From contig NZ_BPQD01000011.1 in assembly GCF_022179065.1 (NCBI RefSeq), positions 1 through 64,000 on the forward strand: a DNA stretch of 64,000 nucleotides, given 5' to 3'. Source of the stretch: Methylobacterium adhaesivum. GTDB lineage: Bacteria > Pseudomonadota > Alphaproteobacteria > Rhizobiales > Beijerinckiaceae. Every line of letters begins with the position of its first letter. Position 1 is the first letter of the stretch. Under the pieces are notes generated by a model. The model was not told the origin of the DNA and did not search any database. It was given only the letters and a program-made list of their open reading frames with translations. Of the stretch, positions 43,618 through 52,975 are shown one piece after another. The translations under genes and the position numbers were made by a program.

Positions 43618-45513
43618 TCAGGCGATGCCCGGCCACCCGGTGCCGAGGACTTCGGAGCGCGCGAAGATCCAGGCCTTGGCAGTATCAACGTCGAAGGCAG
43701 CCTTCCGTCCGGCCTGCCTGAGGATGCGCAGCGCCATACGCGCCGGGACGTCCATGACCTTGCCGACCTCGGCGACGGTCACGTACCTGTCCCGGAAGGC
43801 ATCCACGCTCTCGCGGGTGACGACCGGGATGCGACGGCGGTTCCGTGGGCAGAATTCCTCCACCACGGACAGTTGCCCCGTTGCGATGAGGGCGGCCACA
43901 ACCTCCGTCCGCAATCCCGGAACGACCGACCCAACCTCGTTCTTCTGGAGTCCGGCCTTCGGCGCCTCGGTTCGCATCACGCGCATGACCTCGTCCGCAT
44001 CCACGAGCAGGTCCGTGAAGCGGCGACCTCCGCGCAGGGAACCCTTCCAGGCAAGCTTCCCGCCAACGATGGCGTCGAACAGGTCGCCGATGTTCGCGGC
44101 TGCGCTCGCCCGTGCCGCGCCGAGCGGGACTTGGCGGGCATTCGGCACCTCGATGTCCACCGCTCCGGTGAAGAGGTTTTCAATGAATGCGTCGATGTCG
44201 GCCGGACGGAAGCGGTTCTTGGCACGGGCGGCCTTGTCGGGACCAGCCAGGGTCGGGACGAGCCCTCGGGCGACGAGTTCGAGGAGATGCTTCCGGGTGA
44301 TGCCGATGCGCCCCATCACCTCGGTGCTGCCGATCGATCCGGCATGATCCGCGATCAGGCTGGAAATCCTGTCGACGTCGACTGCGGCGCGGGAGCGACC
44401 CTTGGGCTCCGCAAGGTCGGACGACGGTCCGAGGCCACGGCGCGCCATCAACTTCCTCATGGTCGGCCACGTCGTGTTGGACGCCACCGCTGCCGAGAAG
44501 ACGGTATGCACGCGCTTCCGGTCCAAGATCTCGCCCAGCACCTTGATCCCGGCTTCCAGGGGAAGGTGGGCGAACGCGTGCTCCCGGACCACGTCCCTGA
44601 TCGGCTTGAAGGCCGGGTCCGTCACGCTACGCCCGAGGCTCAGGATCAGGTATCCGTACGTCTCCTTCAGGCCGATGCGACCGCGGTCTCGGGCCCGCCC
44701 GACCAGGGTGGTGAGAAACCCATGCACGCTCTCCCTACCGCCGGACGCGATGCGAAATCCTTCCAGGGAGGCATCGGACCAGTCCTTGAGGGTGAGCCCC
44801 CGCATGGACACGCCCGCATCGTGGAGTGCGGAGACGCCGAGGCCCTCGCAGGTGGAGATGGCGGCATGCACGGGCATGGCATCGAGCCATGACGTATCGC
44901 CGTCCCGGCACGCCAGGCGACGCATCACCCATTCCTCGAAGGGGTTGGGTCCCGCGGGAACGGACTCCGACCTCAGGCGAGCGAGGTGAGGCAGGATCTC
45001 GGCAGACACAGTTCGGGAGAAATCCAGGACCTGCCCGGGCTCGGTGCGATTGCTTTGCTCCAGGAAGACACCGTGCTCACGGCAGGAGCGGATCTGTTCG
45101 ACGAGCCATTCGAGGCGCAGCCAGGGACGTGCCGCCATCGGGATATCGGAAGGACCGGCTTCGAGATCCGCCGCGATGCAGTGGGGGCAGTACCGGAAGA
45201 ACCTCGTGTGGATGCCGCCATGGACGAGCCTCTGGCCTCAGAGCTCGGCATCCAGTCGCCCGCGGAGGCGTGGGGTGGCCAGGGCCATCGCCCTTTCCTG
45301 GTCATCGTCGAGTCCTGCGAACTTCGCCACGACCCGTACGGCGGTGTCGGAGCCGGCATTGATCGCCTGCGCCGAGAGACCGTAGGCGAACGCCAGGTCC
45401 CAGAGCTGCATGCCGTTCAAGGCCGCCAGCCTTGATGCGTACCCTCCGGAAGTCTCCCGAGGCCGGGGTGGCCGGCGCCATTCGAGAAGGGCGATGTCCA
45501 TCCCGGCCGTCAT
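43618..45513 (-). pseudogene. tniQ: tniQ (TnsD-like target selector) interrupted by an in-frame TGA
   Basis: The frame runs 632 codons from an ATG that overlaps the tnsC stop (ATGA), but codon 92 is TGA (45238-45240). The first 91 residues hold the TniQ N-terminus (ETSGGYASRLAALNGMQLWD). Directly after the TGA the same frame continues GQRLVHGG and FFRYCPHCIAADLE, the zinc-motif part of TniQ, then about 500 further residues. A single CGA to TGA change would explain it: Arg is expected in the usual LRGQRL context. The rest of the frame is open, so decay is recent or the codon is read through. TniQ/TnsD normally picks the insertion site. An internal ATG at 45138 would miss the zinc motif. Confidence 0.82.
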
Positions 45514-46595
45514 GCGTTGGCTTCCTCGCCCCCGTCCGGTCCCCCGCGCTTCTCGGCATCGAGGAAGGCCCCAGGTTCGAGGCCTTGCCAGCCGTCCACC
45601 ATGAAGATGTTCATCCGGTTGTCGTCGCGGGCACGGGAGCTGTTGGCGTAGGCAAGTGCGAAGTGGCCGCGGAGCAGTTCCGTCTGGGGCTTCTTTGCGC
45701 GGAGCGCCTGGTGAATGGCCGCGACGACGAGTTGGCAGATACGGCCGTACCGGTAGTTGGCCGCGCGGGCGATGCGCTCCGGCATGTCGGTTTCCGGCAT
45801 TGAACCGAGGCCGAGGCCGGCCGCTTCCGACAACTTGTTCAGGATGTCGGTCACCAGCTCGCGCTGCGTTTGGATGTCCACGTCCGGGAAATGCACCCAT
45901 CGGCTGCGACGCTCGAACTGCTCGTCCTTCTGCGCCAGGACCTTGATGCAAGGCAATCCGGAAAGGACGAAGGCGATGGGCCAGGGCGTCGAGATGGACA
46001 CGCCCTTGATTGCGTCGGCGAGTTGCTGGCCGTCATTGGCGGAGCCACTACCGCCGATGAGGTGCTGGACCTCGTCGATGTGGACGAGGACGACGCGTCG
46101 CTTCCTGAGGGCTGCGGGCATTGCGCTCCATGCATCGCCTTGACCCGTCTTGGCGTTGATGGGGTGGCCGGAGGCGGTGATGATCTGCAGGGCTGCGATC
46201 CGAGGCAGGATGTAACCCGCCAGCTTGATGGAGACGTAGGGGCGAATGACGCCGAAGGAGGCCTTGCGCGGCTGGAGCGAAGGATGCCCCGCCAGCACGC
46301 GCGCGATTGCCTCGGTCTTGCCCGCCCCGCTCTCGCCGGTGACGAAGAAGATGTTGGCCTCCTTCCGCTGACCGTCCCGGGTCGCGAGGGTATCCTCCAT
46401 GAAGGTGTCGAACGCCTCCTTGAGGATCTTGTCGCGGCGCCGGTCGACGTAGACGGAGTATACCTTGTCCATGCGGGCCATGATGTCCTGGCTCTTCAGG
46501 GGCATGTCCGCCCGGAGGGAGCGCAGGTAGGCCTCGTCGTCGTCCATGAGGACGTCGGGAAAGGCCGATTCGGCGAGCGCGGCGTCGTAGGTCAT
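45510..46595 (-). CDS. tnsC: Tn7-like AAA+ transposition regulator (TnsC/TniB)
   Basis: A 361-residue ATPase with Walker A GESGAGKT (87-94), Walker B VLVHIDEVQH (Asp174, Glu175) and a sensor region FVLSGLPCIKVL. TniB/TnsC proteins bind target DNA, receive the signal from TniQ and activate the transposase. The gene overlaps both tnsB upstream and tniQ downstream by 4 bp, so the three are coupled. The protein is shorter than E. coli TnsC (about 555 residues) and closer to TniB in size. Confidence 0.9.
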   Translation of the reverse strand: MTYDAALAESAFPDVLMDDDEAYLRSLRADMPLKSQDIMARMDKVYSVYVDRRRDKILKEAFDTFMEDTLATRDGQRKEANIFFVTGESGAGKTEAIARVLAGHPSLQPRKASFGVIRPYVSIKLAGYILPRIAALQIITASGHPINAKTGQGDAWSAMPAALRKRRVVLVHIDEVQHLIGGSGSANDGQQLADAIKGVSISTPWPIAFVLSGLPCIKVLAQKDEQFERRSRWVHFPDVDIQTQRELVTDILNKLSEAAGLGLGSMPETDMPERIARAANYRYGRICQLVVAAIHQALRAKKPQTELLRGHFALAYANSSRARDDNRMNIFMVDGWQGLEPGAFLDAEKRGGPDGGEEANA

Positions 46596-48835
46596 TCGAG
46601 GTCTCCGAAGTCGTCGTCGGTGGGATCCATCAGGTCTTCGGCGCCGGGGACGACGTCGATGACCAGTCGGGTGGGCCGGCGACCGCCGGGCGGCGTGGCG
46701 ATGGATGTGCCGAACCGGTCAGGGGCGTCGTCTCCGTTCGCGGCGGGTCCGGAGGGAGCCGGCCGCGTCGAGGTCACCTGCGCGCCCTTGCGCTCGACGA
46801 ACTTGAGCATCCGGTTGAGCTGGTCTTCCGAGACGATGTCGGACGGGACGCCTGCGCGACGGCGGGCGTCGTCGGCCTCCTTCATCAGGTCCCGGATCGC
46901 GGTGAGCCTGAAGGCATTGCCGGCGAGGCGTTCCTGCTTGGCGAAGCGGAGCATGGCCCGGTTCTCGCGCAGGTATTCCGCCAGGGGGACGCCATCGAGG
47001 TCGGGCGCCTTGAACACGAGGTACGCGCCGGCGCCGGGGAAGTGCGACCTGGCATCGGGGGGGACCCGCACCAGGATGCTGCCCATGTCGTTCGGGTCGG
47101 TGACGATGCCGATGCGCCGGTCGCCGATCAGGGCCCGCAGTGTTCCCATGTCCGGGTGCTTGTAGGGCGTGTGGAGATAGGTGACGCCGTCGGCGGCGAG
47201 CGTCCGGTTGGGGACCGCCAGGCCGAAGGCGAGGTGCCTGTTGATGTAGTCCGGTGGCGGGTCGAGCTCGTTCTTCGCACGCCTCCATGCCTCGTAGGGC
47301 CGCATGCCGCCCAGGCCGGAATGGGGTGTGTGGTGGTAGATGTCGACGAGGTACCGCACGAGGCGGAGATGGACGTCCTCGGCGAGGAGGCTGGCGAGTT
47401 CCTGCGACTGGTACTCGCCACGTTCCACCACGTTGGAGAAGCACTGGCCGGTGAACATCCGGCACAGGGTCTTCAGGTTGCGGAAGAACGACTCGATGGT
47501 GCCGCGCGAGCGCGGGTCGCCTCCGGGGAGGCGGTGCTCGACCCGCATCTTGCCAAGGCAGGTATGGAAATCCCCGCGGAACGCCGGGCCGCCATCGGTG
47601 GCGATCTCAAGCGGCCGGGCCGTCATCGGCCAATCGCTCTTGGCGCCGGCCAGCAGCGCCAAGGGGTTCTTGTCGACGACGATGCTGCGGAGCGCGGACC
47701 TCGATCCGGCGGCGGACGGTGCGAACGGGGTCACGTGCAGGCCGACGATGCACTTGGTCACGACGTCGATGGCGACCGTGACCGTGCACCGGACGGTGAC
47801 GCGGTTCTTCTGGAGCCGTCGGGCCTCGTCCTTCGCCTTCCGGCCGAGGCCCTCGCGGACCTTCTTGTTCTTCAGGACGACGAACAGGTCCATCTCCCAG
47901 TCGTCCATCTCGACGCGGTCCATGCGCTCCAGCGGCGTGAGGCCGTCGAGGGAGTCGAGTCCCTTGCCGATGGGGGCGTACTTCAGGAAGGTGCGCTTCT
48001 CGCCGAGATGGGCCATGTCGACGAGGATGGGCTGCAGCTTCTTGATCCGTCGCCGGATGGCCGGCTCGCTGACCGAGGCCTGGCTCTCGGGCGAGAGCGA
48101 GCGGTTGAGGATGAGCAGGTCGGCCTCGACCCTGCCGTAGACATCCGCCGGCTTGAGGCGGGCACCCGTGGCGTATCCCCGAACGTGCTTCTCGACGATG
48201 CCCCGGACCCGGGGGTCCAGCTGATTTCGGTTCCCGCTCTTGTCGTAGTTCGGCCGGAACACGCCCGGTTCGTCCTCGCCCGCATCGAGGAGCGCGAGCC
48301 ATCCGCGGAGCGTTGTGGAGCCGGGATAGTCGTAGGGCTTGCGACGAAGGCCGGGGATGTTCTTGCCGGGCGGGCGCGCCTTGCCGAAGGTGTCGACGAA
48401 CCATTGGTGCATGGCCTCCCGCTCCGCGGCGATGAAGGCCGCGAGATCGTCGGGGGTCTTATTCCTGCGCACCTCGTGGCCGGCGAGGCCCTTCTGGGCG
48501 TGCCGGAACCGGGTGCACCACTCGACCTTCCAGGCGATGGTGCGCAGTTGCTCGTCCGTCAGGTCCGACAGGTCCGAGAGGTCGGTCCCGTCCGCGCGCT
48601 TGCGGAGAAGCTGGTAGGCCAGGGAGTAGTAGCCCTCCTCGATGCGGATGAGCTTGCTGGCATTGAGGTGCGTGAACTCCTCGTCGCTGAGCGGCTTGAG
48701 GATCGTGTCCAGCACGGCATCGTTGACGACTTGGCGCAGTAGATTGACGCGACCCTTCCTGCCTTCAGGCCGAAAATGCACACCGTCGATGGTTACCCGG
48801 TCGTGACGTCCGAGCTTGTATGGTTGAATGGACAT
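46592..48835 (-). CDS. tnsB: Tn7-like DDE transposase (TnsB/TniA)
   Basis: A 747-residue integrase-fold transposase. N-terminal helix-turn-helix regions (including RKPYDYPGSTTLRGWLALL) precede the catalytic core. The DDE triad is probably D311 or D312 in VEMDDWEMD, D414 in ATDGGPAF and E448 in RGTIESFFRNLK, followed by a Mu-type C-terminal beta-barrel (MGSILVRVPP). TnsB binds the transposon ends and joins them to target. The ATG at 48835 was preferred because of the GGAGATC site before it. All three acidic residues are kept, so the enzyme looks intact. Confidence 0.92.
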   Translation of the reverse strand: MSIQPYKLGRHDRVTIDGVHFRPEGRKGRVNLLRQVVNDAVLDTILKPLSDEEFTHLNASKLIRIEEGYYSLAYQLLRKRADGTDLSDLSDLTDEQLRTIAWKVEWCTRFRHAQKGLAGHEVRRNKTPDDLAAFIAAEREAMHQWFVDTFGKARPPGKNIPGLRRKPYDYPGSTTLRGWLALLDAGEDEPGVFRPNYDKSGNRNQLDPRVRGIVEKHVRGYATGARLKPADVYGRVEADLLILNRSLSPESQASVSEPAIRRRIKKLQPILVDMAHLGEKRTFLKYAPIGKGLDSLDGLTPLERMDRVEMDDWEMDLFVVLKNKKVREGLGRKAKDEARRLQKNRVTVRCTVTVAIDVVTKCIVGLHVTPFAPSAAGSRSALRSIVVDKNPLALLAGAKSDWPMTARPLEIATDGGPAFRGDFHTCLGKMRVEHRLPGGDPRSRGTIESFFRNLKTLCRMFTGQCFSNVVERGEYQSQELASLLAEDVHLRLVRYLVDIYHHTPHSGLGGMRPYEAWRRAKNELDPPPDYINRHLAFGLAVPNRTLAADGVTYLHTPYKHPDMGTLRALIGDRRIGIVTDPNDMGSILVRVPPDARSHFPGAGAYLVFKAPDLDGVPLAEYLRENRAMLRFAKQERLAGNAFRLTAIRDLMKEADDARRRAGVPSDIVSEDQLNRMLKFVERKGAQVTSTRPAPSGPAANGDDAPDRFGTSIATPPGGRRPTRLVIDVVPGAEDLMDPTDDDFGDLE

Positions 48836-48922
48836 GAATGATCTCCATCGCCACTTCGGCGGGAAGGTCTCGACTGAGGTCACCTTCCCGCCTGGAGTTG
48901 GCGTTCCGATTAAGAGGGATGG

Positions 48923-49642
48923 TTATTGTTCTGGGGTGGTTCCGGTCGCTGCCCGGTTCTCCAGCGGCAGGTCGAGGGTGATCCTCTTGCCGCGCGGGTT
49001 CATCAGGATGCCGGATTGGAGGAGGGCCACCGCGGCCCTGACCCCTCGTTGTCCGATGCCGGTCGCGAGGGCGACCTGTCGAAGGCTCGTCGCCGGGCCG
49101 AGGCGGGCGAGCGCCTTGCGGACCGCATCCATGGCGGGGTGGTCGTGATCGCGACCGCACCGAAGGATGAGGCGCCCGTTCAGCACCGCGACGGGGTCCA
49201 GCGTCTCGTAGGTGACGGCGCGATAATCATGGGCGAACTCGACCCCGTGCTGGGCACAGATCGCCTGGATGATCTCGACCGTCTCGTCCGAGTGCAGGGC
49301 CTTGGTCGATTGCCGGACCGCGAAGGCCGCCTTCACGCCGCCGACCCAATCGACGAGGATGTCGAAGGTGTAGATGCGCGGGACGCCGTTGAGGCGATAC
49401 CGGACCGACCGCTGCTCGCGGATGCGGAGGACCCCCGGGAGCGAGATCAGGACGGTCATGACCGCCCGCTCGACCTCGCTCTCGTAGAAGTAGACCGTGC
49501 CCCGGAAGGGATCGACGATGGTGCCGACGGAGGGGCCGCGCCACTTGGGGGTGGGGGTGCGGTCCGGGTCCGTTTCCGAACAGTCGTAGCCGACGAGCCC
49601 GGTGGCCGCTTGTACGGCTTGCCCGGTCTCTCCCTTTGGCAA
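48923..49642 (-). CDS. tnsA: Tn7-like TnsA endonuclease
   Basis: A 239-residue protein that starts at TTG. The N-terminal nuclease domain has YFYESEVERAV with the first acidic residue and YTFDILVDWVGGVKAAFAVR with Asp94. The place where TnsA has its catalytic Lys (EVK) reads AVR here by my alignment, so Arg110 may replace it. The C-terminal part (SLRQVALATGIGQRGVRAAV) is a winged helix as in TnsA. It cuts the 5' ends of the element so that transposition is cut-and-paste. It lies 87 bp before tnsB. Confidence 0.82.
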   Translation of the reverse strand: MPKGETGQAVQAATGLVGYDCSETDPDRTPTPKWRGPSVGTIVDPFRGTVYFYESEVERAVMTVLISLPGVLRIREQRSVRYRLNGVPRIYTFDILVDWVGGVKAAFAVRQSTKALHSDETVEIIQAICAQHGVEFAHDYRAVTYETLDPVAVLNGRLILRCGRDHDHPAMDAVRKALARLGPATSLRQVALATGIGQRGVRAAVALLQSGILMNPRGKRITLDLPLENRAATGTTPEQ

Positions 49643-49653
49643 GGGTCAGCCTG

Positions 49654-49743
49654 TCACCCTTTGGGGGCGACGACCGCTCCGGTCAGGCGCTCGGCGCGAC
49701 GGTCGGCGAGGCGGGACGCGATGAGGCTGCTCTTGGACGACAT
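49654..49743 (-). CDS. Very small open frame before tnsA (29 aa)
   Basis: An ATG with GGAGGT five bases upstream opens 29 codons (SSKSSLIASRLADRR then AERLTGAVVAPKG). It ends 11 bp before the tnsA TTG. It could be a translational leader for tnsA or a small protein. Evidence is only the strong ribosome binding site and the tight spacing. Confidence 0.35.
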   Translation of the reverse strand: MSSKSSLIASRLADRRAERLTGAVVAPKG

Positions 49744-50006
49744 GGGGACCTCCCTGGGATCGGGCATGGGACACCGCGCCCCGTGAAGGGGCGGGCCTTC
49801 GGATGATTGCGAAGGTTGGGACACCGCTGAGGGGCCCAGGGTCGGTTCCGGCGTGGAGGCATCGCTATGGAAGCGCCGCCGGGTCGGAGGGGATGAGCGT
49901 CCCCGCCGTTCGAGGGTGGCCTCCTCCTGTCGTCGTCAGGGGGGGCTTCAGAAAGGTCTGGGCTAGGTTCTTGGGAGGGTCGTTCGGGCGCGCCTGGCGC
50001 CGGTGC

Positions 50007-50090
50007 TCAGCGAGCGGTCGAGGCTATCGGTAATATCGAAAGCGTCGCGGCGCCGAGGCCGAGAGGGGCGTTTGCGAACTCGTTGATCAT
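50007..50090 (-). CDS. Very small open frame (27 aa)
   Basis: GGAGG lies four bases before an ATG that opens 27 codons ending in a hydrophobic run (LGLGAATLSILPIASTAR). It is in a 508-bp space between tnsA and the AAA+ protease operon (49744-50251) that otherwise shows no gene. A short peptide or leader is possible. Confidence 0.3.
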   Translation of the reverse strand: MINEFANAPLGLGAATLSILPIASTAR

Positions 50091-50251
50091 CGCGGCCTCC
50101 TCTGTCTGTGGCCGCCTGGCGGCCATCGCGCAAAACTCTGCGCAGGATCCTTTTAGCCCGGGATCTCCTAACGGAGGCTTACGGGCCAGGGTCGAAACGG
50201 TCGGCATTTCGCTATTTCCGATTCCGACCTCGATTGTTTTCGAAGACCGTT

Positions 50252-50491
50252 TCAGCGGGAGTCCTGCGACCCCCGGTCAGGAAACGTAATCACCTTCCCG
50301 GATCGATCAGCCCTGCGGAAGGCCTGCCTCCGCAGGGCCTGCCCCTCAGCCTTGCGCATGGCGGCGACCCCCATGGAGATCATGATCTCGCCGGCGAGGT
50401 GGTCGAACTCCTCCTCGTCTAGGGTACTGCGCATCCGAAGGATCCTCTTGAAGATCTCCGCGGTGAGTTCATCCAGATCGACCTTAGACAT
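50252..50491 (-). CDS. Small helical protein coupled to the AAA+ protease (79 aa)
   Basis: A 79-residue soluble protein. The first half is amphipathic and helical (LDELTAEIFKRILRMRSTL, DEEEFDHLAGEIMISMGV) and the end is basic. Its start overlaps the stop of the upstream AAA+/M41 gene by 8 bp, so translation is coupled and an adaptor or inhibitor role for that protease is possible. No family is recognised. Confidence 0.6.
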   Translation of the reverse strand: MSKVDLDELTAEIFKRILRMRSTLDEEEFDHLAGEIMISMGVAAMRKAEGQALRRQAFRRADRSGKVITFPDRGSQDSR

Positions 50492-52562
50492 CGTGGCCTC
50501 CCAGGGTGACGCGAATGTCGCTCGGCGAGCCCGAGCCGATCACGCGCCGGACCTCGTCGCCGGGCATGATGCGGGCTTCCACGAGCCGCCGGGCCAGGGT
50601 CTCGATGGTCTCCCGCCGGGCCTCGACGAAGGCGACGGCGACCTTGAACAAACGGGTCAGGTCGCTCTCCACCCGACGCCTCAGATCGAGATCGTTCCGG
50701 AGGAAGTCCCGGGCCTCGCTTTCCGCTGCGAGATGCAGGAGCGTTCCGCCCAGGCCGAGGGAGCAGTGCATCGCGGCCAGCATCGTCGTGGCCATGCCGA
50801 GGTCGCTGGCATAGGCGCCGCCCGATCCCGAGTTGACCTCGCCGAAGACCTGGTCCCCGGCCCTGCCCGCGAGAATGGAGACCACGTAGGCTTCGACGAA
50901 CCCCCGCGTCATGGTGGTGGCCTGGTTGAGCTTGGTCCTGGTCAGCCCGCCCTGGCCGGCAATCAGGACGTTAGACAAGGAGACGATCTCGCCGACGCCG
51001 AGCCCCAGAACTGCGACCGCGTGCGATGCCTCGTGATACGAGGCGGCGAGGATCTCTGCGTCGGAACGCGGATCGGGCGGTGCGATCTGGCGGATGAGGT
51101 CGTCGAGCTTCATGGCTCGCCCCGCATCCCGAGCCCGCCGCTGGGCTCCCGCCACCCAGGCGGTGGCCTGCGCGCCTGTCGCCCCGACGCCCAGGGTCGC
51201 CGGTACGGTCAGGTCGACGCCGTCGAGGGCATCGGGCCCGAGGTGCTGGCGCAGGATACCGGCCATGCCTGCGGCGTCCGGCTTCTCGATGGTGATGACC
51301 CGGCCGAGCCGGCCCGGTCGCAGCAGCGCCGGATCGATCAGCTCCGCGAAGTTGGTTGCACCGATGAGAATGATCTTGCCTCGGCTTCCGGAAATCGCCG
51401 CCTCAAAAGTCGTAAGACAGTAATTAATCAGCGGCATCCAGTAATCGCGGTTGCGAGAACCGAGATTGGCACGGTTAGGAATTGCGTCACATTCGTCCAC
51501 GAACAGTAGAACGGGTGAAATCTGTTCTGCTGCCAGGAATACGCGGTCGATCTCCTTGATAATCTCGTTGAGATAGCCATTCGTTGACCCGAACCACCCG
51601 GCGACAGAAGTGTTGATCAGCGGAATGTTGAGTGTCTTTGCGATGCTTCTGACCAGCGTAGTCTTGCCTGTACCAGGTTCACCGGCGAAAAGTACGGATC
51701 GTTCGAGCGACTTCCACTCGCGTCTCCCTGCCTTCCACTCCGAAAAATCCTCGGCGAGCGTCCGGGCGTACTCGCCTGCACGCCCGTAGCCATGAATGTC
51801 CTTCAGGAGGGGTACGTCGGCGAGGGTTGGATCGATGGCGGCATTGGCCTTCGAGGCCGCGACGAGTCGGCGGACGCACGCCCCGGCGGACGTTCCCTTC
51901 CGCAGGCATGCGGCGAGGACGTCGAAGGAGAGGCCCTGGGCGATGGTCTTGGGCATGCGGCCGGCCCTGTTGCCGGTGATGCTGAGAATGGCCCGGCGAA
52001 TGACCGCGTTCGAAGGGGTGCCGATCCTGATCCTCACGTCGGCGGCCGAGACCAGGGCCGATGGAAGGTAAAGGTCGGGTGCCTGCGAGATCCCGAGGAC
52101 GCGGCCAGAGGCCCCGAGGAAGTCGGCCACCTCGGCATTTCCCTGGTCGGGCTTGTCGGAGTTGCGGGAACTTCCAGTTCTGAAGATGACGTGATTGAAG
52201 CGGGTCAGCTTCTCCGCCGCCATGCGCATCGCCGGCACCCAGTCCGCGCTCGGCACCTGGATCACGACCCCGGCCCCGCCGAAGCGCAGCATGCGCATGC
52301 GGTCCTGGTTCGTGACGACCTCGTTCAACGAATGCAGGGCGAGGTAGAAGCGCGAAGACCGGATCTCGGACTCCATCTGGTCGATTGGCGCCCGGTTGTC
52401 CGGGAGGTCGTTGAGGAAATCGTCGAAGCTGTCGGCAGAGGGCTTCAGCATCCCTGGGGCGAGCCTCGCCTTCAGGTCTCGCTTCGCCTTCGGGGCGGGG
52501 GTGGCCTTGGTAGCGGGGGCCTTGGCGGCGGACTTGGTGTTGGGCTTTGGGAAGTTCGTCAT
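50484..52562 (-). CDS. Soluble FtsH-like AAA+ ATPase with M41 peptidase domain
   Basis: A 692-residue protein. A basic, Ala/Pro/Lys-rich N-terminus (1-35) replaces the membrane anchor of FtsH. The AAA+ module has Walker A GEPGTGKT (294-301), Walker B LLFVDECD (352-359), sensor LIGATNFAELIDPALLRPGR with arginine finger. The peptidase-like domain carries the zinc motif HEASH (H510, E511, H514) and a possible third ligand in YASDLGMAT. Residues 80-240 contain an extra region of unknown fold. The ATG at 52562 has GGAGG seven bases upstream. A soluble M41 protease next to transposition genes is unusual; it could regulate the transposase or act in defence. Confidence 0.85.
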   Translation of the reverse strand: MTNFPKPNTKSAAKAPATKATPAPKAKRDLKARLAPGMLKPSADSFDDFLNDLPDNRAPIDQMESEIRSSRFYLALHSLNEVVTNQDRMRMLRFGGAGVVIQVPSADWVPAMRMAAEKLTRFNHVIFRTGSSRNSDKPDQGNAEVADFLGASGRVLGISQAPDLYLPSALVSAADVRIRIGTPSNAVIRRAILSITGNRAGRMPKTIAQGLSFDVLAACLRKGTSAGACVRRLVAASKANAAIDPTLADVPLLKDIHGYGRAGEYARTLAEDFSEWKAGRREWKSLERSVLFAGEPGTGKTTLVRSIAKTLNIPLINTSVAGWFGSTNGYLNEIIKEIDRVFLAAEQISPVLLFVDECDAIPNRANLGSRNRDYWMPLINYCLTTFEAAISGSRGKIILIGATNFAELIDPALLRPGRLGRVITIEKPDAAGMAGILRQHLGPDALDGVDLTVPATLGVGATGAQATAWVAGAQRRARDAGRAMKLDDLIRQIAPPDPRSDAEILAASYHEASHAVAVLGLGVGEIVSLSNVLIAGQGGLTRTKLNQATTMTRGFVEAYVVSILAGRAGDQVFGEVNSGSGGAYASDLGMATTMLAAMHCSLGLGGTLLHLAAESEARDFLRNDLDLRRRVESDLTRLFKVAVAFVEARRETIETLARRLVEARIMPGDEVRRVIGSGSPSDIRVTLGGHDV

Positions 52563-52715
52563 GGCTGCCTCCATTTCGAGGCAGCCGGGCTCAATCGAGC
52601 GCGCCGGTCAGGCCTCGTGGGGGTGTCGGGAAAGGGGTGCGCGGGTTGGTTTTCGTGGTTTCACCGGGAGTCTCCTGAGTGGGGGGCGTCGTGGTGGGAA
52701 TGGTTTTCCCGGTCG

Positions 52716-52931
52716 TCAGAGCGACGGCTTGCCGGCCGCGGTCATGCGGTGATCAAGCGTAGCAAGGATGGCGTGCAGGGTGCCGGCGAGGCCATCCTCG
52801 TGGCGTGCGCCGACCTCGAACAGCCGTCGCACCACCCTGCCGAGCAGGGCGTCTGTGCTGACCGCGCGCGGAGGCGGGTCTTCGAACGAGGGGTAGGGCT
52901 TGAGAGGTCCGGTCGGGGTATCGGAAGACAT
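52716..52931 (-). CDS. Small hypothetical protein (71 aa)
   Basis: A 71-residue protein with a Pro-rich start (GPLKPYPSFEDPPPRAVS) and a helical second half (LLGRVVRRLFEVGARHEDGL, LHAILATLDHRM). GAGG lies before the ATG. It reads in the same direction as the AAA+ gene and could be the first gene of that transcription unit. An 18-codon GTG frame (52608-52664) lies between them. No family is recognised. Confidence 0.5.
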   Translation of the reverse strand: MSSDTPTGPLKPYPSFEDPPPRAVSTDALLGRVVRRLFEVGARHEDGLAGTLHAILATLDHRMTAAGKPSL

Positions 52932-52975
52932 GACGGTCGCCTCGGGACGGAGGCGAGCGGGCGCAGGTGCGCCGT

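Noticed and set aside
43618-45138. Complete 506-residue TniQ starting at the internal ATG 45138
   Set aside because: It would lack the N-terminal domain and the CPxC zinc motif, both of which are present upstream in the same frame around the TGA codon.
50484-52562. Housekeeping FtsH
   Set aside because: There is no N-terminal membrane anchor and the ATPase is preceded by a region not found in FtsH; location in the island also argues against it.
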